A stretch of DNA of 27,827 nucleotides, taken from NCBI GenBank assembly GCA_002499545.1, contig DAME01000023.1, positions 1 to 27,827 of the forward strand. Reading direction: 5' to 3'. The notes beneath the pieces are model-generated. The model had not been told where the DNA came from. It saw only the letters and a list, made by a program, of their open reading frames with translations, and made no database searches. Positions 1 to 6,741 of the stretch are shown here, piece by piece (the stretch's first letter is position 1; every line of letters begins with the position of its first letter). Both the position numbers and the translations under genes were made by a program. This DNA comes from Euryarchaeota archaeon UBA88 (lineage in GTDB: Archaea > Thermoplasmatota > Poseidoniia > Poseidoniales > Poseidoniaceae).

Positions 1-582
1 ATGGTCACGAACCCACTCGATCTCATGACCTATCACATGCAAAAGGTAACAGGATTCCCTTCCAATCGCGTGTGTGGACAAGCCGGAGTACTGGACAGTG
101 CACGAATGACTCATTTCGTCGCCAAAGCAGTCGGATGTTCTGAAGAAGATGTTCAGGCAATGGTCTTGGGTGGTCACGGTGACACTATGGTACCTCTTCC
201 ACGATTCACAACTGTCGGTGGTATCGCTATCACTCATCTTCTGGACGAGGAAACGATTGATGCCATCTGCAAGCGAACCGCATCCGGTGGCGGTGAAATC
301 GTCAAATTGTTGGAACGTGGTTCGGCATTTTATGCACCCGGATCTGCTGCAGCAATCATGGCTGAAGCAATTTTGAATGACCGCAAGCGATTGATCCCAG
401 CTTCCGCACACCTCACGGGCCAATACGGACTTGAAGATGTCTATATCGGCGTTCCAGTAATTCTTGGTTCCGATGGAATTGAGCGTATTCTAGAACTTGA
501 ATTGACAGAAGCCGAACTCTCATCTCTTCAAGGTTCAGGTAACTTTTACAAGTCCCAACTCAAGGAACTTCTTGGATATTGA
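1..582 (+). CDS. mdh: Malate/lactate dehydrogenase, C-terminal part (5' end outside window)
   Basis: NAD(P)-dependent interconversion of malate and oxaloacetate (or lactate and pyruvate) in the cytoplasm. The 193 visible residues are about the last 60% of a normal 310-320 residue LDH/MDH. The window opens inside the conserved V-T-N-P-L-D segment that follows the cofactor domain, so the first ATG is an internal codon and not the start. Then come GQAGVLDSAR, with the substrate-binding Arg, and GGHGDTMVP, with the catalytic His. The end, GIERILELELTEAE, is typical of the family. The gene converges on the YgfZ-like gene, with stops 3 bp apart. MDH is more likely than LDH because archaeal members are mostly MDH, but the residues that set substrate choice lie upstream and cannot be seen. 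Confidence 0.93.
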   Translation: MVTNPLDLMTYHMQKVTGFPSNRVCGQAGVLDSARMTHFVAKAVGCSEEDVQAMVLGGHGDTMVPLPRFTTVGGIAITHLLDEETIDAICKRTASGGGEIVKLLERGSAFYAPGSAAAIMAEAILNDRKRLIPASAHLTGQYGLEDVYIGVPVILGSDGIERILELELTEAELSSLQGSGNFYKSQLKELLGY

Positions 583-585
583 AGC

Positions 586-1287
586 TCAAGGTCGTGTGAT
601 AGCCAACGAATTTACTTCTCCAAGCGTGGTAATGAAACGTTGATCTGCAGTAGAAGTCTCTACCTTCACCAATAGTTTTCCCTGCTTACCACGCGAAGAC
701 ATTCGTGTCAATACTTCTTGACCAATGTAGCACCCCTTGGCAGGATGGACCAACGATTTGAGACCACATGCGAGCGGGTGGTATTTCTCGGTAATCTCGG
801 AGCCGTGCCACGGAATGATCTGTTCAATTCTCCATTGGTCAAACTCAGTTAGATTCGAAGTAACATCGCATGGTGTTCCTTTCGAAGCAATCATGATTGA
901 ATAAAAGCTGGAAACATGCCCGTATGTAATTCCTTCAAGCGATTCAATTGAACCGAATTCTTGCTGTTCAAGACCATAACGTACATAGAAATCATTCCTC
1001 AGAGTAACGTCTGTAATTTGTACATCTTGATCGAGGATTCGAGGCGTAACGTGACGCATCAGTTGATCCATTTTTGATTGATGGCCCTGAACTGCAATGA
1101 ATGAATTCATGTGGAACACTGTGACAATATCAATAATTTTCGCTTTCGAGGTCGTGAAGACTGTCTGCCTCGCTTCACCTGATTTCATGTCGATAATTTT
1201 GTTCGTTGAAAGACCATCGATGAACTTAAGCGCATCAAGGCCGTTCCATACCATTAGGCATGCATCGCTGTAAGCGACAACTGGCAT
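586..1287 (-). CDS. ygfZ: YgfZ/GcvT-like folate-binding protein
   Basis: A 233-residue folate-binding protein of the YgfZ (COG0354) branch of the GcvT superfamily, which helps assemble or repair Fe-S enzymes in a tetrahydrofolate-dependent way. The signature K-G-C-Y-I-G-Q-E is present near residues 184-191, and its Cys is the conserved YgfZ cysteine. The N-terminal half (N-G-L-D-A-L-K-F-I-D-G-L-S-T-N) matches the family start. The protein is shorter than bacterial YgfZ (about 320 aa), as is common for compact archaeal forms. It starts 9 bp after the A-type Fe-S carrier gene, so the two are probably co-transcribed, and the pairing supports an Fe-S role. A glycine-cleavage T protein is unlikely given the size and the KGC motif. 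Confidence 0.85.
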   Translation of the reverse strand: MPVVAYSDACLMVWNGLDALKFIDGLSTNKIIDMKSGEARQTVFTTSKAKIIDIVTVFHMNSFIAVQGHQSKMDQLMRHVTPRILDQDVQITDVTLRNDFYVRYGLEQQEFGSIESLEGITYGHVSSFYSIMIASKGTPCDVTSNLTEFDQWRIEQIIPWHGSEITEKYHPLACGLKSLVHPAKGCYIGQEVLTRMSSRGKQGKLLVKVETSTADQRFITTLGEVNSLAITRP

Positions 1288-1296
1288 TCCTAAGCC

Positions 1297-1692
1297 TCAA
1301 GCAAACGATTCGCCGCAACCACATGATGATTCAGCGTTTGGGTTATTAATTTTGAATCCGCCACCCATGAGTCTGTCAACGTAGTCAATCTCGATTCCGT
1401 TAAGCAGGTGACTGGATGCGTTTGGAACGAGTACTCGAAAACCGTCAATGACCAATTCTTGGCAACTCTGGTCCGTATCTTCAACGATTTGTAAGTCGTA
1501 CATGTAGCCTGAACACCCGCCGGACAGCACGCCTACGAGTAACGCCATCGAGCGGTCGTCGCCGAATGCATCATTCAGCATTGACTGAGCCTTCGATGAA
1601 ATGCTCAAGTTGACATTAATCACTTCAGGAGCCATCACCTGAATCGGTCCAGCAGTCTCGCACGTTCCACAGTCCATGTTTGTCCCAAACAT
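1297..1692 (-). CDS. iscA: A-type iron-sulfur cluster carrier (IscA/ErpA/HesB family)
   Basis: Carrier that receives Fe-S clusters and passes them to target proteins. The three ligand cysteines of the family are visible: GGCSG at Cys60, and the C-terminal C-G-C-G at Cys124 and Cys126. The intervening G-G-G-F-x-I-x-N-P is also typical. The reading frame from the first ATG gives 131 aa with about 25 extra N-terminal residues that include a CxxC (Cys8, Cys11). Internal ATG codons at 1677 and 1635 would give family-length proteins of about 126 and 112 aa. None of the three has a well-spaced ribosome-binding site, so the start is open. It is followed after 9 bp by the YgfZ-like gene. Confidence 0.9.
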   Translation of the reverse strand: MFGTNMDCGTCETAGPIQVMAPEVINVNLSISSKAQSMLNDAFGDDRSMALLVGVLSGGCSGYMYDLQIVEDTDQSCQELVIDGFRVLVPNASSHLLNGIEIDYVDRLMGGGFKINNPNAESSCGCGESFA

Positions 1693-1737
1693 ACCTTATG
1701 TATGAACCTGTTTCTTCTAAGATCGCAAGTCAAGCGT

Positions 1738-4296
1738 TTAACGTCGATTCGACTTGCGCGCTGCGTCTTTAAGTAAAATGCCGCAACGACGAATTTGTTC
1801 CTTTGCTCGCTTGACTTGTTCGGGTGAAAGGTTACGAGGCATTGATTGCTCGAAACACTTGATTGCATCGGCATATCGTTCCATTTCAGCATACGCACTG
1901 CCCATGTTGTACAGAGTTTTACCTTCGACTTCGGCCGGCCGGATAAGCATTGCTTGATGGTACGACTCGACACATTTCGGATATTGTTCCAAGAAGTAAT
2001 ACGCATTCCCTCGTCCGTTGAGAATTCGTATCAGCATTTCGTCGTTTGAAGCAAAGGACGGAAGGGCACGGTCGAAGCAGGACAACGCTTCACGATATTT
2101 GCCGTCCTCAATCAAGCCAATACCTTGGTTGTACCATGCAATGTCTTGGTTTGCAACCGACATTGAATTGACGTCATTTGAAACCTCGCTGTCCACTAGA
2201 ATCTTCGCTTCTGCAGCAACCTGTGCAAGATCAACTGTTGGTTGAATCTGTTCGACTGGTGCGAGTGGAGTTTGGGGGCTTGAAGGATTTTGCAATCCAA
2301 GTGCATTCATGTAATAGTCCGCTTCTTGCTCTTGAGGTGATACGTCAACTGCCGTTGGTACTGGAGATGGAACTGGTTCAAGGATTGCTTCTGGTAGTGG
2401 TTCTGGGGTTAGAACTGGAGCAGGGGCTGTTTCGGGTATAGGTACTGGAGTTGGAACTGGTTCGAGGGTTGCTACAGGTACCGTTTCAGGTGGTGGTGCC
2501 ACTGCCCCACCATTTGTCGCCTCAAGTGATTGGGCTTTGTGATGGCATTTCTGCGCAGTATCCAAATCACCCGCTGATTCGAGGGACTTTGCGAGTCCGC
2601 GCCATATTGCCGGGTCGTTGGGAGTGTTTTTGATCATTGATTTCCATACAGTGACGGCCTGTACATCTTCCTTTGCAGCGGTGAACGCCCGAGCGTGCAA
2701 ATGTGTTTCTCCGTCACCCAGATATCGCAGAGCCTCTTTGGCCAGATGAGGCCCTTCAGGTAGAGTTGGAGGCAATCCTTGGACTACATTGAGAACGTTT
2801 GCTTCCCCTTCTGCTAGCTCGATGAGGTTGACAATGAATGCTTCTCGTACCGCGTTTGTTGGGTCTATTTGAAGCACCGTTCGTGTAGCAGTCAGATAGC
2901 TTTCAATGTGCCCGCTTTCACTTGCAAGCGTACTGCACTTGAGGGCTGCCTTGAGGTAGTTTGGCTGTACTTCCATCGCTTTCATGTAACATTCTATTGC
3001 TTTCTCGGCATTCTTTTGACGCTGATGTATGGAACCGAGATTGAACCATCCACTACCCTGTGAAGGATCGAGTTTTTGGGCATGCTCCAACGCTGATATG
3101 GCATGGTCGTCAAGGTTGAGACGGGCCATTGCACCGCCTGCAATTCTCCAAGCACCGGGGTGATTTGCACCGATGGTTTTGAGGTGGGGTGAGAGCAATC
3201 CAAGAGCGTTCTCAGCATCACCACTTCGAATAAGATCTGTTGCTTGTTCAACAAGTGCGTCGAGGTCGATGATGACTTTCGGTTCGAGCACCGGTTCAGG
3301 AGGTTGCACTGGAGCAGTAGCGGCAACCTCTGTTGGCTCCATTTGACTTTGAATCTCTTGGGTGGCGGCGACAACTTCTGCAGCAGCTTTCAATTCATCA
3401 TATTCGAGATGCTGGTTTCCATCCGCGTCGTGGTGGCGTGCTTCTGAAAGAATTGCTTCAGCGTCGTCAACACCAACTTCTTCCATCACTTGTGTGACGT
3501 CATCCTCGGCGTAGCTTTGCGATGGTTCTTCAACGGGCATAGCATCAATTGATACTTCGTTAACACTTTCAGCGCAACGTTGTTTCACTTCGACCAGCGT
3601 TGGGTGACCTGGGAAGAATTCCAATGCGCGAATTGCCATGGCATACGCCCCGGATTCATCTCCGATTCGTTCTAGGAGAATCGACAAATTTGCTGTTGCT
3701 GGTGCGTGTTCGGGGTTGATGTCAAGGCATATTTGGAATGCTTGGCGAGCACCTCTTGCATCTTGTTCAGCCTCGAGTAAAACACCTCGATTGAACCATG
3801 CCATGTCGCAAGATGGGTCAAGCGCAATAGCCTTATTGAATGATGTTAGGGCACCTTTAACATCATTGCGACGAGAACATTCTTCACCGAGTTCCAGCAG
3901 TTCATCAACTTCGGAATGTTCTGGCTCAACATCGACGATTTCATCGACCACGGGTTGAGGTGAGTGTTCAGATTTCCACTTTTTAGCAGCATCAAGAAGT
4001 TCGTCTTCCTTGAGATAATTATCTTCATCATGGTCCATGTTCGACGCATATTCGATGAATGAATCAACGTCTGTGATCGAATATTCATCTACCAGTCGGT
4101 CAAGTACGGAGACTGAATAGCCAATTGGCTTTGATTGCGATGAAGTATCAGAACTTGCTACTCCTGCTGAACGCAGTGCTGCGGCCATGGATTGAACCAT
4201 GACTTCTGAAACTTCATTCATCGAAGTATCAGAACTTGCGTCATCCTCAGTCCCGTTCACAGTGTCACCAGGCATAAGGGTGAATGCAAGCAGCAT
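1738..4296 (-). CDS. Large EF-hand/TPR repeat protein
   Basis: An 852-residue modular protein. Residues about 60-105 hold an EF-hand with a near-consensus calcium loop at D88-E99 (D-H-D-E-D-N-Y-L-K-E-D-E). TPR-type helices follow at about 130-240. A second EF-hand has its loop at D290-E301 (D-A-D-G-N-Q-H-L-E-Y-D-E). A further TPR array spans roughly 350-595. A Pro/Glu/Val-rich linker of P-x-P-V-P type follows, and the last TPR block runs to the C-terminus. Such proteins are usually scaffolds; calcium binding by these loops is inferred. The start sits 4 codons after an in-frame TGA and gives MLLAFTLMPGDTV, which is hydrophobic but too short and uncharged for a normal signal peptide, so location is uncertain. 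The gene is transcribed toward the Fe-S genes with a 45-bp gap. Confidence 0.85.
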   Translation of the reverse strand: MLLAFTLMPGDTVNGTEDDASSDTSMNEVSEVMVQSMAAALRSAGVASSDTSSQSKPIGYSVSVLDRLVDEYSITDVDSFIEYASNMDHDEDNYLKEDELLDAAKKWKSEHSPQPVVDEIVDVEPEHSEVDELLELGEECSRRNDVKGALTSFNKAIALDPSCDMAWFNRGVLLEAEQDARGARQAFQICLDINPEHAPATANLSILLERIGDESGAYAMAIRALEFFPGHPTLVEVKQRCAESVNEVSIDAMPVEEPSQSYAEDDVTQVMEEVGVDDAEAILSEARHHDADGNQHLEYDELKAAAEVVAATQEIQSQMEPTEVAATAPVQPPEPVLEPKVIIDLDALVEQATDLIRSGDAENALGLLSPHLKTIGANHPGAWRIAGGAMARLNLDDHAISALEHAQKLDPSQGSGWFNLGSIHQRQKNAEKAIECYMKAMEVQPNYLKAALKCSTLASESGHIESYLTATRTVLQIDPTNAVREAFIVNLIELAEGEANVLNVVQGLPPTLPEGPHLAKEALRYLGDGETHLHARAFTAAKEDVQAVTVWKSMIKNTPNDPAIWRGLAKSLESAGDLDTAQKCHHKAQSLEATNGGAVAPPPETVPVATLEPVPTPVPIPETAPAPVLTPEPLPEAILEPVPSPVPTAVDVSPQEQEADYYMNALGLQNPSSPQTPLAPVEQIQPTVDLAQVAAEAKILVDSEVSNDVNSMSVANQDIAWYNQGIGLIEDGKYREALSCFDRALPSFASNDEMLIRILNGRGNAYYFLEQYPKCVESYHQAMLIRPAEVEGKTLYNMGSAYAEMERYADAIKCFEQSMPRNLSPEQVKRAKEQIRRCGILLKDAARKSNRR
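2355..2480. repeat. Low-complexity Pro/Val/Glu-coding repeats
   Basis: Imperfect repeats of a GGTACTGGAG-x-TGGAACTGG-type unit on the plus strand. On the minus strand they encode the alternating P-x-P-V-P linker of the TPR protein. The copies are unequal in length and coding, so this is a protein linker and not a CRISPR or an intergenic satellite. Confidence 0.7.
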
Positions 4297-4365
4297 AAGG
4301 ATTGCTTCTCAGTGTGCTTGGATATTGGACAGTAAATTGAAATGCAATCGGTATGAGTCCATCCT

Positions 4366-4935
4366 ATGTCATCCGCTCCACTCCGCATCCTCGGCTTATC
4401 GGGTGAATACCGATCTACCTCCAAAAGCGGCATGATGGTGAACTTGGCTTTATCGCATGCACAGTCACTTGGTGCTGACATCTTTTACTGGGATTGCTAT
4501 GAAAAGCCTCTCCCTTTTGTCGGTGAGGACGGTTGTTGGGAGAACCCCAATGTGGAAGAATTCCAGGAATTGGCAACTTCTTGCGATGCCATATTTGCAT
4601 GCTCTCCCGAGTATCACGGCACGATGTCCGGAGTTATGAAAAATACATTCGATTGGTTGTATGATAAGCACATTGGTGGTAAATCCGTAGGATTAATGTG
4701 TACATTAGGCGGCATGCAAAATTCCAACACCCTCAATCACATGAGAATTATGCTTCGCTGGTTGCATGCTAGGCCCGTACCTGAACAACTTGCGGTTGGG
4801 CATGTGAAGGAAGCTTTCGCTGCGGATGGTTCTTTGAACGATGCGGCAATGGCTGAACGCCTCGAATCACTTGTTGCATCCGTATTGGATTCTGCCACGA
4901 TGCTTCGTAACCATCAAAGTGAGCGCCATGAATGA
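4366..4935 (+). CDS. NADPH-dependent FMN reductase-family flavoprotein
   Basis: A 189-residue flavodoxin-fold oxidoreductase of the NADPH-dependent FMN reductase (SsuE/ArsH/chromate reductase) family. The N-terminal L-G-L-S-G-E-Y-R-S-T-S-K-S is the FMN-phosphate loop, and S-P-E-Y-H-G-T-M-S-G-V-M-K-N near residues 85-98 is the family's second flavin-binding motif. The physiological substrate (FMN, quinone or metal oxyanion) cannot be told from sequence. It starts a plus-strand set in which the next start overlaps its stop by 8 nt. An AT-rich stretch at 4331-4340 lies about 30 nt upstream of the ATG and no clear ribosome-binding site is present, which fits a leaderless transcript. The nearby ArsC-family gene makes an ArsH-like role conceivable but not shown. 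Confidence 0.85.
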   Translation: MSSAPLRILGLSGEYRSTSKSGMMVNLALSHAQSLGADIFYWDCYEKPLPFVGEDGCWENPNVEEFQELATSCDAIFACSPEYHGTMSGVMKNTFDWLYDKHIGGKSVGLMCTLGGMQNSNTLNHMRIMLRWLHARPVPEQLAVGHVKEAFAADGSLNDAAMAERLESLVASVLDSATMLRNHQSERHE

Positions 4936-5668
4936 ACAGCGTCCTTTTTTTGACGATGATTACGGCGGCCGCTATATTTTGGTCGAACCGGGGTTCTTCA
5001 CCATGGGTGACGCCTCAGGTAATCGCACAGAACAACCACCTCATGAAGTTCAAATCACCGAACCATTTTTTTGTGGTGAACGTCCAGTCACTCAACTTCA
5101 TTGGGCCACCATTATGGGCGACAACCCATCTCGATTCCAAGAGGGATGGGCCGCTGGGCTCCGTCCAGTGGAGCAGGTTTCTTGGCATGATGTTGAATTA
5201 TTCCTAAGTAGACTGAATGCGACTGATTCCAATAATGAACGTTTGGGAATGAAAGGTGAATGGCGCCTTCCAACTGAATCTGAATGGGAATTTTTGGCAC
5301 GTGCAGGTACGAAGTCTCGTTGGTCATTTGGTGACCGCGACGGTGAACTGAACGAATACGGCTGGCATGCAGGCAATTCTGGTGCAAGTACCCGTGAAGT
5401 TGGTCAGAAAAAGGCTAATCCATGGGGTTTTTTAGATTTGCACGGTCAAGTTTCAGAGTGGTGCCAAGATTCGTGGAGTGTGAATTACAACCGCCATACA
5501 AATTCGCAACTTGCATTTGAAGACGTAAAGGCGACACGTCGTGTTCATCGAGGTGGTTCTTGGTTCACTGAATCTGATTCCACTCGATGCTCAGCACGGG
5601 GTTCTGCCTCGATGGAATTTCGAAGCGACGGGATAGGCTTTCGTTTGGTATGGCAGCCAATGGAGTGA
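4928..5668 (+). CDS. FGE/SUMF1-fold protein lacking catalytic cysteines
   Basis: A 246-residue protein of the formylglycine-generating enzyme (FGE-sulfatase, SUMF1/EgtB/PvdO) fold. Landmarks in order: F-x-M-G-D near 24-28, E-x-P-x-H-x-V near 35-41, NPSRF at 66-70, P-V-E-x-V-S-W at 80-86, RLPTESEWEFLARAG at 113-127, N-x-W-G-F-x-D-L-H-G-Q-V-S-E-W at 164-178, RGGSWF at 208-213 and I-G-F-R-L at 236-240. True FGE has copper-binding cysteines just after RGGSxx; here the first position is Thr214 and the second is missing. Sulfatase activation is therefore unlikely, and an EgtB/PvdO-like or structural role is more plausible. I use the ATG at 4928, which overlaps the preceding stop; an in-frame upstream ATG at 4841 would run deep into the FMN reductase gene. 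Confidence 0.85.
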   Translation: MNEQRPFFDDDYGGRYILVEPGFFTMGDASGNRTEQPPHEVQITEPFFCGERPVTQLHWATIMGDNPSRFQEGWAAGLRPVEQVSWHDVELFLSRLNATDSNNERLGMKGEWRLPTESEWEFLARAGTKSRWSFGDRDGELNEYGWHAGNSGASTREVGQKKANPWGFLDLHGQVSEWCQDSWSVNYNRHTNSQLAFEDVKATRRVHRGGSWFTESDSTRCSARGSASMEFRSDGIGFRLVWQPME

Positions 5669-5672
5669 TACA

Positions 5673-6023
5673 ATGTACGTTCTCTACCACAATCCACGAT
5701 GCTCCAAATCCCGAGAAGCAGTCAAAATGTGCGAAAAATCATCACACAATGTTCGAATTCATCGATATCTTGAGTCCCCACTATCGTTAATCGAACTTAC
5801 CTCGATACTCCAGCGGCTTGAAGGAAATATTTCACGCATCATACGAACCAATGACCCGGCGTTTAAACGTCTCAGTGCAGTCTCTATTGACGACATGAGT
5901 CGAGACGATATGGTCCACTTCCTTTTTGAAAACGGCCACCTTATGGAACGCCCACTACTCGATACGGGTTCAGTCACGAAGATTGGACGTCCGGTTCATG
6001 ACCTTGCGGATTATCTTCAATGA
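5673..6023 (+). CDS. arsC: ArsC/Spx-family thioredoxin-fold reductase
   Basis: A 116-residue protein of the glutaredoxin-coupled arsenate reductase family (ArsC/YffB/Spx). It opens with the active-site strand Y-H-N-P-R-C-S-K-S-R, where Cys10 is the catalytic thiol. It continues with the family patterns H-R-Y-L-E-S-P-L near 35-42 and I-I-R-T-N-D-P-A-F near 58-66, and ends with R-P-L-L-D and I-G-R-P. Length is normal. It begins 4 bp after the FGE-like stop, so it belongs to the same transcript. Its last 50 nt overlap the convergent PqqD-like gene. Arsenate reduction is the family's best-known reaction, but YffB-like members do other work and no arsenite exporter is visible here, so the gene symbol is tentative. 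Confidence 0.85.
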   Translation: MYVLYHNPRCSKSREAVKMCEKSSHNVRIHRYLESPLSLIELTSILQRLEGNISRIIRTNDPAFKRLSAVSIDDMSRDDMVHFLFENGHLMERPLLDTGSVTKIGRPVHDLADYLQ

Positions 6024-6528
6024 TTGGGTGTTCACCTTCGTGCGTAGGTGTTGAATCGATGTCAATGGTTCCATCGAGTTGACCGAGTGTTTGATGTTTG
6101 GGAACTATGCCAGGCCCAGTGTTCCACTTCCGAGCATATGGCTCTTTCAAAACAGTCATTAAATTCCGAGTCCGTAATGCTTCGATTCCGGTATAAGTTC
6201 TGTCGACGACTGGTGCCATCTCTTCGTTAAATGTAGCATCCATATGTCGGCACACCTCTTCAAACTCCCGAGTCCCGTCGCACAATTCCCAAAGCATGCT
6301 GTTTAACCTGTCAAGCGGTCGTCGAACTTCTCGCGGTGCACGAAACAACTTGGCAAGTAACCGTTCAAAACGATTGAATCGCTTTTCGATACGTAGCAGG
6401 ACGAGCTTTCCAGTGACCCCATCGAGTTGAGGATGAGGGCCGGGCTCACTAAATCTCCCCCACCATACCGGAACTCGGCAAGGATATGTGCCGGAATATT
6501 CGTGTGACTCAGAACCTACTATTTCCAC
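5974..6528 (-). CDS. PqqD-like winged-helix protein
   Basis: A 184-residue protein whose middle (about 60-130) resembles PqqD: L-D-R-L-N-S-M-L-W-E-L-C-D-G-T-R, then E-V-C-R-H-M, then G-I-E-A-L-R-T-R-N-L-M. PqqD-type domains bind peptide precursors (RiPP recognition element) or act as small helical modules. No precursor peptide or SPASM radical SAM enzyme is recognisable in this window. The start is a GTG preceded by GAGGTG, 5 nt upstream. That ribosome-binding site lies right after the stop of the two-helix membrane peptide, so the genes are coupled. The last 50 nt overlap the ArsC-family gene on the other strand. The C-terminal 50 residues are acidic, polar and probably disordered. Confidence 0.7.
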   Translation of the reverse strand: MEIVGSESHEYSGTYPCRVPVWWGRFSEPGPHPQLDGVTGKLVLLRIEKRFNRFERLLAKLFRAPREVRRPLDRLNSMLWELCDGTREFEEVCRHMDATFNEEMAPVVDRTYTGIEALRTRNLMTVLKEPYARKWNTGPGIVPKHQTLGQLDGTIDIDSTPTHEGEHPIIEDNPQGHEPDVQSS

Positions 6529-6537
6529 TGTTCCACC

Positions 6538-6732
6538 TCAGAAGGATATGAACGTCCACAGGACCATCACCAGCATTGTCGTGACTCCAGTGAATGCGAC
6601 CATTCGCGTTGTTTCGACACGCTGTGTAAAATTTCGCAGGTACCATGTCCCCACGCCACAGACCGATATGACCACCCATAGGAGGTACCATACTGCCGGG
6701 TATGTTGGCTCAGCCATGTCCGTTGGTCGCAC
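6538..6732 (-). CDS. Small two-helix membrane protein
   Basis: A 64-residue protein (59 from the internal ATG at 6717) with two hydrophobic helices, Y-P-A-V-W-Y-L-L-W-V-V-I-S and V-T-T-M-L-V-M-V-L-W-T-F-I, joined by a short basic loop. I do not recognise a family. It lies between the giant surface protein gene (stop 9 bp upstream) and the PqqD-like gene (start 9 bp downstream), all on the minus strand. Its TGA touches the GAGGTG ribosome-binding site of the PqqD-like gene. The start at 6732 is GTG, with a weak GAGTGA upstream. The conserved tight packing is the main argument that this is a real gene; other frames over the same bases are open for similar lengths. Confidence 0.6.
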   Translation of the reverse strand: MRPTDMAEPTYPAVWYLLWVVISVCGVGTWYLRNFTQRVETTRMVAFTGVTTMLVMVLWTFISF

Positions 6733-6741
6733 AACTCACTC

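Noticed and set aside
2355..2480. Repetitive GGTACTGG-rich stretch, at first sight a repeat array
   Set aside because: Copies are irregular and encode the P-x-P-V-P linker of the TPR protein on the other strand; there are no equal spacers as in CRISPR.
2178..2633. Plus-strand open frames rich in Leu/Val
   Set aside because: They are the antisense reading of the Pro/Glu-coding linker, with no ribosome-binding site or family likeness.
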